Assembly (NCBI GenBank): GCA_041180805.1
Contig: JBEGQX010000224.1
Location: 1-22,676 of the forward strand
DNA length: 22,676 nucleotides
Direction: 5' to 3'
Source of the DNA: JBEGQX01 sp041180805
GTDB lineage: Bacteria; Planctomycetota; Planctomycetia; Gemmatales; Gemmataceae
Shown here piece by piece: positions 15,549 through 22,676 of the stretch. Within the stretch, counting starts at the first letter, position 1, and each line of letters begins with the position of its first letter. A model generated the notes under the pieces. It was not told where the DNA came from and searched no databases. It saw only the letters and a program-made list of their open reading frames with translations. A program made the position numbers and the translations under genes.

Positions 15549-15551
15549 TTT

Positions 15552-16676
15552 ATGCGGCTCAGGGGATTGGTTTTTTCTTTGTTTATGGCTTGCTTTCTTG
15601 CCTTGGGATGTGTTTCCAACTCCAAAAGCACTCCTTTGGTTCAATCCATCGGAATACCAGAAACTCAAGTTGTTCGAGCCATTTCTCAAGATGATTCAGA
15701 TTCGGCTGGCGAGCAAACTGCCTTGAATGTCCCTGAAGAAAAAAAACCGGGGCAAAAAACCACTGGCAGTAATATTGTGGCCATTGTGAATGGTGAGGCA
15801 GTTCTGGAGGAAGAGGTTCGTTTGTCCCTTAGCCAGGGAATTGGGGAAAGTTCCCAGGGGGAACAGGCTAGACGAAAGGCTGCCATCACTCAACTGGTGG
15901 AACGCGAAATTGTCATTCAGGATGCCCAAAACAAACTCTCCAAAAATCCCCAGGCCAAGAAATTTCTGGACAAGTTACAGGAATTGGCGACCAAGGAATT
16001 TGACAGATATATAAGGTTGTTGAAAGACCGTAACAAAATTCCCACCGATGAAGATTTTCAGGCAATGCTGGAATCTCAGGGAATGTCATTGGATTTACTA
16101 AGGCGCCAGTCTGAGAGAAACTTCATGGCTACCCAGTATATGCAATCACGCATTATGCCCAGTCTTGATCGCATAGGTCATAAACAGATCAGGGATTATT
16201 ACGATTCCCACAAGGAAGAATTTCAAATTTCTGACAGTGTGGAATGGAAGGACATCTTTATAAGTTTCAGAAATTCCGGTTCCAAGGAGGAAGCTTTGAA
16301 ACTGGCACAGGTAATTTCCGAAAGGGCAAAGAAGGGCGAGGATTTCGCAAAACTTAGCAAGGAATATTGCCATGGGGATGGCGCGTTTCGCGGGGGCGAG
16401 GGAATTGGGCGTAAACGCGGTGAAATTAAACCTGTGCAGGTTGAGAATTATCTTTTTTCCATGAGCGATGGTGAAGTTGGACCACTTGTGGAAATCCCAA
16501 CAGGCATACACATCATTAAGTTGGTGAAACGGGAATTTGCGGGGCTACGGACTTTTGATGAAAAGATTCAAAAGCAAGTCAGGGATAAGCTAAGAAATGA
16601 GGCTGCGCAATTTGAAATGAAGCGAATTGTCACGGACCTAAAGAGACAGTCTGTGATTGAATATTTGCAGGATTAA
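15552..16676 (+). CDS. SurA/PrsA-like lipoprotein with parvulin peptidyl-prolyl isomerase domain
   Basis: A 374-residue extracytoplasmic foldase. A lipoprotein signal (hydrophobic 5-19, lipobox LALGC with Cys20) anchors it to a membrane. A Ser/Thr/Gln-rich linker follows, then a SurA-N-like helical chaperone region (about 72-225, starting VAIVNGEAVLEEEVRLSLSQ). One parvulin (rotamase) domain spans about 230-330, with EDFAKLSKEYCHGDGAFRGG, a LFSMSDGEVGPLVE stretch and the final GIHIIKLVKRE strand. It probably helps fold exported or outer-membrane proteins. GGAGG (15543-15547) precedes ATG 15552 by four bases. The leader may form alternative hairpins, and a strong nested hairpin terminator follows. 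It is monocistronic. Confidence 0.9.
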   Translation: MRLRGLVFSLFMACFLALGCVSNSKSTPLVQSIGIPETQVVRAISQDDSDSAGEQTALNVPEEKKPGQKTTGSNIVAIVNGEAVLEEEVRLSLSQGIGESSQGEQARRKAAITQLVEREIVIQDAQNKLSKNPQAKKFLDKLQELATKEFDRYIRLLKDRNKIPTDEDFQAMLESQGMSLDLLRRQSERNFMATQYMQSRIMPSLDRIGHKQIRDYYDSHKEEFQISDSVEWKDIFISFRNSGSKEEALKLAQVISERAKKGEDFAKLSKEYCHGDGAFRGGEGIGRKRGEIKPVQVENYLFSMSDGEVGPLVEIPTGIHIIKLVKREFAGLRTFDEKIQKQVRDKLRNEAAQFEMKRIVTDLKRQSVIEYLQD

Positions 16677-16682
16677 AGAGCA

Positions 16683-16730
16683 ACGCCAGCCCCTGACGCA
16701 TCATGCGCAAAGGGCTGGCGTCTTCCTTTT
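16683..16730 (+). terminator. Nested-hairpin terminator after the parvulin lipoprotein gene
   Basis: Perfect 10-base arms ACGCCAGCCC (16683-16692) and GGGCTGGCGT (16712-16721) enclose a second palindrome CGCAT-C-ATGCG (16697-16707). TCTTCCTTTT follows on the + strand. On the minus strand the trailing sequence is only weakly T-rich, so it may also slow the convergent lipoprotein transcript but is primarily a + strand terminator. Confidence 0.8.
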
Positions 16731-16742
16731 GGAATAAGCTGA

Positions 16743-17162
16743 TTATTTACCGGGAATAGGCAGGCCCGCTGTTGCAGTGGGTGGGAAATGCTTGCCCATG
16801 GATGCCATGGCATCGTCCTGCCCGATCAATTCTTGCAGGCCCTTTTTAAACATCTCGCAACGGATCTGAAGGGCATCTCTTTCGCTTGCCCGTTGTTCTG
16901 AAACAACTTTGAATTCATCCCTTTCTTTTACGACCTTTTGATGGATGGATAATTTTTCCTCGAGAGTCGTCACTTTTTGCTTTAGTTCTTCTCGTTGGGA
17001 AAGCGTGCTTTGATAATCCGTTTCCATTTTTGCAAGACGTTCTTCAAGAGATTTGATTTTTTCGGCCTGGGCTTTGGGATTTGGGCCTGAAGAAGAGCAG
17101 CCCCAAAGGCCAAAAGTGATGACTAATGCAACGATGAATGTTTTGTTTGATGGTTGATTCAT
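16743..17162 (-). CDS. Small coiled-coil lipoprotein of unknown function
   Basis: A 139-residue protein I do not recognise as a named family. The N-terminus is a lipoprotein signal: hydrophobic 9-20, then GLWGC with Cys22 as the likely lipidation site, although Trp at -2 is unusual in a lipobox. Residues 31-112 are charged and show heptad-like Leu/Val spacing (IKSLEERLAKMET, REELKQKVTTLEEKL, then SERDALQIRCEMFKKGLQEL), so an extended coiled coil is expected. The tail is Pro/Gly-rich (KHFPPTATAGLPIPGK). It is probably a periplasmic or cell-envelope spacer or scaffold. GGGAG lies before ATG 17162. Two stem-loops sit in its leader. It follows the DUF58 pair after 200 bases and may share their transcript. 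Confidence 0.75.
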   Translation of the reverse strand: MNQPSNKTFIVALVITFGLWGCSSSGPNPKAQAEKIKSLEERLAKMETDYQSTLSQREELKQKVTTLEEKLSIHQKVVKERDEFKVVSEQRASERDALQIRCEMFKKGLQELIGQDDAMASMGKHFPPTATAGLPIPGK

Positions 17163-17182
17163 GTTAAAACTCCCGATAGTTC

Positions 17183-17232
17183 AAAAATTAGTCGTGTCTA
17201 ATTTTTCTTACCACCTCAAGTTGGTGGCTAAG
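17183..17232. repeat. Two adjacent inverted repeats in the lipoprotein leader
   Basis: The first has perfect 9-base arms AAAAATTAG (17183-17191) and CTAATTTTT (17198-17206) with a 6-base loop. The second begins at once: CTTACCACC (17207-17215) pairs with GGTGGCTAAG (17223-17232), nine pairs with one bulged C and a 7-base loop. Read on the minus strand they fall 21-70 bases ahead of the lipoprotein ATG. They could be an operator, a weak terminator for the upstream gene, or a structured leader. Confidence 0.5.
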
Positions 17233-17362
17233 GAAATGTTGGCAATGATTTCATGCTTTATTGATCGGCCGGAAAACATGGCTGGTTTACTTAAATAGGC
17301 TATTCTTCCGAGAGTAACCATTGTTAGTAGTTGCTTTGATCGTGATAATTAGATTTGTTGGT

Positions 17363-18112
17363 TTATTCGTTAAATGCAGATGGGTGTTGTTTTAAAAGTT
17401 CACGAATTTTCTGAATATCTGGATCCTGGCCTGAAAATCGCATCTCTTCAATGCCTTTGATTTTTTCTGAAAGATCTAAATCCCCTTTGGACAAACTTTT
17501 TAATTGTTCAAGAATGGGTGCCAATTGTTTCCAGTTGTGTTGCTGTGGATCGCCAAGCCGGCTTAGAAGGTTGGATTTTATGTCGGGTTTGTACATTCGT
17601 TGTTTAGCACCAAGAAATATGATTAAAACAGCACCCAGGCCAACTCCCAGCAAAAGTAATACCGCCCAGAATGGGTTATTGCCTTGAACCAGCGATACAG
17701 GGACGCTTGGATTGGAAATCGCTATTTGGGGTATGGCTATTGGTGACAATAGATCAGACCAAGTCACTTTTAGTTCTTTTACGCCAACAGAAAATATCGC
17801 GAATAAAGTTAAACCAGGGGATTGGTCTTGCTTGCGCAAAGTAATTTCAAAAGTATCGGGTGTGGCTTTGTCCCAGAGAAGTGACCACTGCCTGCCATCT
17901 GGCTTTAAGGATAGGTTTTTTAAAATACATGTTTCTCCAAATGTTGATTCAAAATTGCCCTTATACCGAGGGGCCTCCCCCAGCATGTTCATTCGTTCAA
18001 GGCGTAGTTTCAGGTTGTTGGCCAACTCTGGCTGATCCGGGGAAATTTCCAGAAAAGGCGCTTGTTGCGATCCGAAAAATAATACAAGGCAAAGCCAGAT
18101 ATTTGCCATCAT
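17363..18112 (-). CDS. Single-pass membrane protein paired with DUF58 (BatD/DUF4381-like by context)
   Basis: A 249-residue protein: a short N-terminal signal-like stretch (IWLCLVLFFGSQQA), an extracytoplasmic beta-rich domain (about 20-145), one transmembrane helix (NPFWAVLLLLGVGLGAVLII, 146-165), and a cytoplasmic tail of about 80 residues ending in EEMRFSGQDPDIQKIRELLK. This layout resembles the BatD/DUF4381-type membrane partners found beside DUF58 and MoxR genes; sequence similarity is too weak for me to name a family. It overlaps the DUF58 stop by 4 nt, with start codons ATG 18112 or 18109 in the sequence ATGATGG, so the two are probably co-translated and act together. No von Willebrand (BatA/B) gene follows. 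Confidence 0.7.
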   Translation of the reverse strand: MMANIWLCLVLFFGSQQAPFLEISPDQPELANNLKLRLERMNMLGEAPRYKGNFESTFGETCILKNLSLKPDGRQWSLLWDKATPDTFEITLRKQDQSPGLTLFAIFSVGVKELKVTWSDLLSPIAIPQIAISNPSVPVSLVQGNNPFWAVLLLLGVGLGAVLIIFLGAKQRMYKPDIKSNLLSRLGDPQQHNWKQLAPILEQLKSLSKGDLDLSEKIKGIEEMRFSGQDPDIQKIRELLKQHPSAFNE

Positions 18113-19041
18113 TGGATTGCCTTTGATTTTGCTGGTCTTGAGAAGGTGTGTCTCACAAATTCATCAATTATCCCTTCCCCGGAAACGAGAGGGATCAAAT
18201 GCATGTTCTTTTCGTGGGCAATGTTTTTGATTTTTTCCGAATGGTCAGTCAGATTTTTTTTAAACTTTTCCAACCCACCATTATCGGCAACTATGGGGCG
18301 AATTTCCCGGGTTTCAGGATTCGCAAGATAAGTTTCCAGATCTTGGGGGATATTGGTTTCCCCATGATCTATGATTCGCGCCAAATAAAACTGTTCAGAT
18401 TTTACGACCATTGGTGCACTGTCCAGAATTCCTGTGTTCCAAAAGTCGGAAATCAAAAACGTTATATTGTCAGCCAGGGATTTGCGGGGAATCTTCCTCC
18501 AGAAGGATTGCCAATTTATTGGCAGGCTTATTTTTGGCGCAGTAAGGATGTTTGCAATCTGCAACGGTGTGTGGGAATGGAGTCGATCAAAAGTTAATGG
18601 CCGATGAAATTGCCGGGGATTATAAATCTTTAACTTTGATCCGGAATAGTAAGACACCCATGCTAAAAATGTTGTCAAAAGAATCAGTGAGTCCATCTTT
18701 GTGAAATAGCCAGAGCCAAAATTCATACCAGGGTTCGTGTCAAGGATTAGAGAGAGATGAAAATTAACTCCTTGGTGAAATTGGCGCGTAAGCCATTTTC
18801 CCATGCGTGCAGAGGCTTTCCAATCCACATGCCTGAAATCATCACCCGGTTCATATTCTCTTAAATCCCGGAAATCGAGACTTTTACCGGCAAGTTTTGA
18901 TGTTTTTGATCCCCTTAGATAATCAATCGAGTACATTCTTGCTATTAGCGTGAACCATTCTGCGGCCTTTTGTACATTTGACCTGTCTGGGAAATGCACA
19001 CTTCGAAATTCAGGTTTTGTTTCGGAATTCTTGATAAACAT
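18109..19041 (-). CDS. DUF58 domain-containing protein
   Basis: A 310-residue soluble protein with the DUF58 core motif DFRDLREYEPGDDFRHVDWK (56-75) followed by ASARMGKWLTRQF. A vWA-like alpha/beta region follows (HLSLILDTNPGMNFG, where MIDAS-like acidic positions are expected, and ITFLISDFWNTG). DUF58 proteins usually form an operon with a MoxR AAA+ ATPase and membrane vWA proteins, thought to act in cofactor insertion or envelope protein maturation. Here MoxR is missing: the gene immediately upstream is a divergent secretion ATPase. The start at ATG 19041 lacks an obvious Shine-Dalgarno sequence, so the start is less certain than the gene. It overlaps the membrane-protein gene by ATGA. Confidence 0.88.
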   Translation of the reverse strand: MFIKNSETKPEFRSVHFPDRSNVQKAAEWFTLIARMYSIDYLRGSKTSKLAGKSLDFRDLREYEPGDDFRHVDWKASARMGKWLTRQFHQGVNFHLSLILDTNPGMNFGSGYFTKMDSLILLTTFLAWVSYYSGSKLKIYNPRQFHRPLTFDRLHSHTPLQIANILTAPKISLPINWQSFWRKIPRKSLADNITFLISDFWNTGILDSAPMVVKSEQFYLARIIDHGETNIPQDLETYLANPETREIRPIVADNGGLEKFKKNLTDHSEKIKNIAHEKNMHLIPLVSGEGIIDEFVRHTFSRPAKSKAIQ

Positions 19042-19142
19042 TTGAAATTAGTTGGATTAGAAAGTTGGTATGGTTATTCTAAACGAGCATATCCGATTTG
19101 CCCTAGCAGATAATTGTACGTTTGTAAAACTTTTGGTGATTC

Positions 19143-20321
19143 ATGAGGAAAGATGACTGGCAATCCTTGGACCCCGGGTCAGCATTGGCCGCGGAAAGAA
19201 TTCCAGTCCTTGTGAAAAATATCCTGGATTTAGCCAAAAAACTTCAGGCAAGTGATGTCCATATTCAGCCATCAATTCATGCGTTAAATGTGGATTTTCG
19301 TGTGGATGGTGTGCTCCACCATGGTCCGGGTTTCCCCAAGGAACTTGCACCGAATGTTGTCGCAAGATTGAAAGTTTTGGCAGACCTTCTTTCCTACAGG
19401 CAGGATATTCCCCAGGAGGGAAGATTGCGCAGCAAGGAAAGCAACGACCCCATGGAAGTGAGGGTCAGTACTTTTCCAACCATCCATGGTGAAAGGGTTG
19501 CGATTCGGATTTTTCGAAAAGATTCAAAAAGCCTTGAAATCCATGATCTTGGAATGGACCCGGAAGTTTGCAAGACATTGACTGCTGCCATGGATGAAAA
19601 GACCGGGGCCATACTTTTTACAGGTCCAGGTGGTAGCGGAAAAACCACCACCATTTATTCCTGCCTTAAAAGGATTCAAACCCAGTTTTGTCGCAGGCAT
19701 ATTGTTACTTTGGAAGATCCTGTTGAACAGGTGTTGGATGGTATAAGCCAAAGCGAGATTAGATCCCACGGTGAGATGGATTTTGCCAGTGGATTGCGCA
19801 GTCTACTAAGGCAGGATCCCGAAGTGATTATGGTAGGGGAAATTCGTGATTCCCAAACTGCAAGGGTTGCGATTGAAGCGGCATTAAGCGGGCATTTGCT
19901 CTTTAGCACATTTCATGCCGGTTCTTCTGCGGGAGTAATCAGTCGCCTTGTGGAGATGGGTTTGGAACCCCATTTGCTAACTAGTGCGTTGCGACTTATT
20001 GTGAACCAAAGGCTGCTTCGAAAAAGCTGTCCCAATTGCCGAGCGGAGGGCTGCCAGGCATGTAATCACACAGGTTTTCTGGGCCGGCTTTTGCTTGCAG
20101 AAGTTATGGTTCCAGAAGGGGAAATCCGAAAAGCGGTTCTGCGTTGTGCTGACCGCAATGAATTGGAAGATGTTTTTGGAAGAGCCGGGGGTAAAAATCT
20201 TCGTCAGCAGGCTTTAAAGGCATTTGAAAAAGGGCTGACTACGAAGGAAGAAATCATCAGGGTCCTTGGAATCGATGGATATTCATCTGCCATTTCCGTG
20301 GATATAAGGGAGCATGGATGA
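19143..20321 (+). CDS. gspE: GspE/PilB-type secretion ATPase, short form
   Basis: A 392-residue hexameric ATPase powering type II secretion or type IV pilus assembly at the cytoplasmic face. N2 domain: ASDVHIQP and FRVDGVLHH. RecA domain: Walker A GPGGSGKTTT (161-170), Asp box EDPVE (191-195), Walker B VIMVGEIRD (228-236), His box LLFSTFHAG (252-260). The GspE-type tetracysteine is present but compact: C296-x2-C299-x4-C304-x2-C307, where GspE/PilB commonly have a much longer spacer. The N-terminal N1/MshEN region, which docks GspL-type proteins or binds c-di-GMP, is missing. The cysteines favour an assembly ATPase over PilT. GGTGA lies before ATG 19143. It overlaps gspF by ATGA. Confidence 0.92.
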   Translation: MRKDDWQSLDPGSALAAERIPVLVKNILDLAKKLQASDVHIQPSIHALNVDFRVDGVLHHGPGFPKELAPNVVARLKVLADLLSYRQDIPQEGRLRSKESNDPMEVRVSTFPTIHGERVAIRIFRKDSKSLEIHDLGMDPEVCKTLTAAMDEKTGAILFTGPGGSGKTTTIYSCLKRIQTQFCRRHIVTLEDPVEQVLDGISQSEIRSHGEMDFASGLRSLLRQDPEVIMVGEIRDSQTARVAIEAALSGHLLFSTFHAGSSAGVISRLVEMGLEPHLLTSALRLIVNQRLLRKSCPNCRAEGCQACNHTGFLGRLLLAEVMVPEGEIRKAVLRCADRNELEDVFGRAGGKNLRQQALKAFEKGLTTKEEIIRVLGIDGYSSAISVDIREHG

Positions 20322-21388
20322 ACTCAAACGAAGGAAATAAGGCAAGCCTAAGCGCGCAAGACCTTGTTTATCTGAATGAGGAAATAGCCGCCATGGCGCG
20401 GGCTGGTTTGCCACTTGAGGAAGGCCTGCAATCCATTGCCAGGGAAATGGCGTGGGGAAATCTTAAAAGCGCCACTTTGGAAATTCAAAAAGATTTAAGT
20501 GCCGGCAAAACATTGCCAGAGGCATTGGCCCTTCAAAAGGGAAGAATTCCGCCGTTTTATTCCGAATTGGTGAACGCCGGAATTCAGGGTGGAAGCCTGC
20601 CCCAGGTATTATCCACTCTCACTACTTATGCCCGAGGCCTTTCAGATTTAAGATCGTTGGTGATTACTGCGCTTTTTTATCCTTTTCTTGTCATGGGTAT
20701 TGCCATTGGTTTGTTCACTTTGATTTTGGTTTATGTGATTCCCCAGTTTGAATCGATATTTCGCGATTTTGGAATGCAATTGCCCAGCGTAACACGTTTG
20801 GTTCTTTCTCTTGCTTCCAACCCACTCTATTTCATCGTGCTGCCTTGCGTGGTTTTTGTTGCTGTATTGTTGCTGTTCAGGGGGCTGATGCGTTCTAGCG
20901 AAACCGGAGCTTGTTGGTGGACAAGGTTGGTTTATTCCATTCCCGTGTTGGGTACCCTGATACGCACGGCCAGACTGGCAGCCTTTACCGATTTGCTGGG
21001 TATTTTGGTGGAACAGCATTTGCCATTGCCACAGGCATTGCGTTTGGCAGGGGATGCTGGCTCAGACCCTTTCCTGCGCAAGGGCGCCCGTGAAATTGCC
21101 GCTAGCCTGGAAAAAGGTGAATCCTTGCAGGAGGCTTTAAAAGTGGGCAGGGTTCTTCCAGATGTGATTGTCTGGATGGCTGGGGTGGGTGAAATGAAGG
21201 GAAACCTTGCCTCGACGCTAAGGCAGGCGGCTCAGATGTATCGAAGGCAGGTGGAAATGCGCGCATCTCTCGCGCAAAGCATCATTCCCCCATTCTTGAT
21301 TGTTGGTATAGCTGCCATCATAACCGGATTGTTTGTTCTGGCCATTTTTATGCCCCTTGTAAAACTGCTTGAGGGGCTAAGCAAATGA
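20318..21388 (+). CDS. gspF: Type II secretion system F-family inner-membrane platform protein
   Basis: A 356-residue inner-membrane platform protein that couples the ATPase to pseudopilin assembly. It contains two T2SSF domains. The first (about 12-110: ARAGLPLEEGLQSIARE, SAGKTLPEALALQKGRIPPF, NAGIQGGSLPQVLSTL) precedes two TM helices around FYPFLVMGIAIGLFTLILVY and LYFIVLPCVVFVAVLLLFRG. The second (about 220-325: TDLLGILVEQHLPLPQALRL, KGESLQEALKVGRVLPDVIV, GVGEMKGNLASTLRQAA) precedes the last TM helix at 332-350. YVIPQFESIFRDFGMQLPS is the typical periplasmic segment. The N-terminal ~50 residues that many GspF proteins have before domain one are absent. It overlaps both neighbouring genes by ATGA. 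Confidence 0.93.
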   Translation: MNSNEGNKASLSAQDLVYLNEEIAAMARAGLPLEEGLQSIAREMAWGNLKSATLEIQKDLSAGKTLPEALALQKGRIPPFYSELVNAGIQGGSLPQVLSTLTTYARGLSDLRSLVITALFYPFLVMGIAIGLFTLILVYVIPQFESIFRDFGMQLPSVTRLVLSLASNPLYFIVLPCVVFVAVLLLFRGLMRSSETGACWWTRLVYSIPVLGTLIRTARLAAFTDLLGILVEQHLPLPQALRLAGDAGSDPFLRKGAREIAASLEKGESLQEALKVGRVLPDVIVWMAGVGEMKGNLASTLRQAAQMYRRQVEMRASLAQSIIPPFLIVGIAAIITGLFVLAIFMPLVKLLEGLSK

Positions 21389-22676
21389 CCAATCCTGATC
21401 TCATGTGGTTACTGCGCGGAATGGGGAGATGCTTGGCTTATGTGCTGATTCCATTGTTTTTAATTACAAGTTTATGCCTTGGTTTTGGCGGGGCGGGTAT
21501 TTATTTCATTCTTCTTTCCATTGCATATATCGCATGGGTTATTTTTGCGATGCTGCATTACCGGCACATTAGGCAGGAGGAAATCCATTTTCTTTTACTG
21601 GCAATCACCAATACTGGTTGTTCCCTGGTTACCGGCCTCGAAGCTTTTCTCGCCGGGCAGACATATTCATTTCTGGGAAAAAACAGGAAGTTTATTAATG
21701 TGGTTCTAGGGAGTTGTTATTTTTTTCTTTGTGCATCGTTTCTGTTTTTTATTGCTTCTGGTGAGGCAAATCATTTGCTACCCATTACCGGTTTATTAGC
21801 TTTGATCGTCATACTCTTTCACGGCGTGTCCTTTTTGGTTACTCAGAAAGTTCAATTTAACAAAAGATTGGGCAAGGTCCTGGAAAAGATAAAGTCAGGG
21901 GAAACTCTGGAAATATCATTAAAGGCGAATCCCGGGGTGGTATCCCCGGAAGTATTGCTGGCTATTTCTTTGGGAGAGCCAACCGGAAAGCTCGGTCTTT
22001 GCCTGGAAAAGACCCCTTCCTGGAACCAGGACTTTTTTTGGATTCACACCTTGCCCAGACTTGCTTATGCCATGGCAATCATCTTGTTTACCATTTGCAT
22101 TTCTACTTTTCAGACTGTTTTTATCGTTCCAAAGTTCCAAAAGATCTTCCAGGAGTTTCAAGCGAAAATGCCCGTACCATCTGAATGGTTTTTCAGATTT
22201 TCCAATTTGCTGGCCCGGTTTTGGTTCCTCTTGATTCCCGCGGTTTTGTGTCTGATCGGGTTGATATTACTTCCGATCCTAATACCACGAGTTCGGTGGT
22301 GGTTTCCGTTGGTGGGCAGAATATATCGTGTTCATGTGCAGGGAAATTTCTTAAGTATGCTGGGCATTTCCATGTTAACCCAGGAGGTCATGCCGTGGGT
22401 GTTGGGGTTTTTAAAAGGCTCATCCTATTTTCCAAAGCCTGCCATGAGACAAATTGACGATCTGGCCAGCAGAATGGAAAAGGGGGAATCATTTTCAGCC
22501 AGTATGCGGGAATCTGGTTGGGTGCCATCCCACATGGTGCCCCTCATGGAATCAGCACAAAGGGTTGGCAACCTTCCCTGGGCACTTTCAGAAGCGGGTA
22601 CCCAACGCAACCGCCTTGCGTTTGTAAGTTCTCAAAGGCTTACATTTACACTGTTTCCGATATTGCTGCTTATTCT
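21385..22676 (+). CDS. Second F-family platform-like protein, divergent (3' truncated)
   Basis: The frame starts at ATG 21385, overlapping the gspF stop by ATGA, and stays open for 430 codons to the window end, so the C-terminus is outside. The GspF relationship is clear in the middle: FQTVFIVPKFQKIFQEFQ (242-259), flanked by TM helices at about 226-247 and 280-300. The second T2SSF domain follows from about 315 (LSMLGISMLTQEVMPWVLGF, EKGESFSASMRESGWVP, MESAQRVGNLPWALSEA), with the last TM starting near 420. The first T2SSF domain seems split: its opening helices (68-103) and its end (SGETLEISLKANPGVVSP, SLGEPTGKLGLCLEK) are separated by a hydrophobic pair of helices at 104-155, and two more hydrophobic segments precede it. 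It probably works with the adjacent gspF, perhaps as a heteromeric platform. Confidence 0.8.
   Translation, partial: MTNPDLMWLLRGMGRCLAYVLIPLFLITSLCLGFGGAGIYFILLSIAYIAWVIFAMLHYRHIRQEEIHFLLLAITNTGCSLVTGLEAFLAGQTYSFLGKNRKFINVVLGSCYFFLCASFLFFIASGEANHLLPITGLLALIVILFHGVSFLVTQKVQFNKRLGKVLEKIKSGETLEISLKANPGVVSPEVLLAISLGEPTGKLGLCLEKTPSWNQDFFWIHTLPRLAYAMAIILFTICISTFQTVFIVPKFQKIFQEFQAKMPVPSEWFFRFSNLLARFWFLLIPAVLCLIGLILLPILIPRVRWWFPLVGRIYRVHVQGNFLSMLGISMLTQEVMPWVLGFLKGSSYFPKPAMRQIDDLASRMEKGESFSASMRESGWVPSHMVPLMESAQRVGNLPWALSEAGTQRNRLAFVSSQRLTFTLFPILLLI

Larger units (their letters stand above)
15238..15551. other. 314-base divergent intergenic region
   Basis: No coding frame is supported here. It holds the candidate MFS promoter (minus strand, 15344-15315), an AT-rich middle, and the leader of the lipoprotein foldase with its alternative hairpins (15511-15548). 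A weak + strand pair TTTACA (15430-15435) and TATGTT (15455-15460) with 19-base spacing could drive the foldase gene. I see no repeat array or RNA gene. Confidence 0.5.

Noticed and set aside
16743..16780. The nested hairpin as terminator of the minus-strand lipoprotein gene
   Set aside because: On the minus strand only a short, interrupted T-stretch follows the hairpin, so it fits the + strand gene better.

Overview
The window reads as a piece of a planctomycete chromosome of moderate GC (roughly mid-to-high 40s percent by eye, not computed). Support for this placement: a Tat-exported DUF1501 protein, a planctomycete-style outer-membrane barrel protein, a ~960-residue PurL with a PurS-like N-terminal region and no glutaminase domain, and a type II secretion/pilus block with two consecutive F-type genes. 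I place it by family content only. Genes are dense, and I saw no tRNA, rRNA, insertion sequence, CRISPR array or prophage.

Layout. 1-3451 (+): the C-terminal part of an outer-membrane barrel protein, an aldo/keto reductase with a recognisable promoter, and a DUF1501 protein closed by a strong hairpin terminator. 3526-4407 (+): a single gene whose product closely resembles eukaryotic histone PARylation factor 1 (HPF1, DUF2228). This is the most unusual gene in the window. 4404-6801 (-): an FKBP-type prolyl isomerase, a TauE/SafE-type membrane exporter and a zinc-less MDR dehydrogenase, the last two coupled by a TAATG overlap. 6946-9828 (+): PurL, divergent from the dehydrogenase.

9825-15237 (-): a tight five-gene run, read in the order MFS transporter, MBL-fold hydrolase, UDPGP-type sugar-nucleotide pyrophosphorylase, mannose-1-phosphate guanylyltransferase, RuvX. 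It combines sugar uptake or export, two nucleotide-sugar activating enzymes and a conserved RNA/DNA-processing nuclease. 15552-16676 (+): a parvulin-type lipoprotein foldase behind a leader that can form mutually exclusive hairpins, closed by a nested-hairpin terminator. 16743-19041 (-): a small coiled-coil lipoprotein, a one-TM membrane protein and a DUF58 protein; the last two overlap by 4 nt and have no MoxR ATPase beside them.

19143-22676 (+): a type II secretion/type IV pilus assembly block, gspE - gspF - second gspF-like gene, all joined by ATGA overlaps. The last gene runs off the window.

Motif positions were read by hand. Family assignments rest on recalled family signatures, not on searches.
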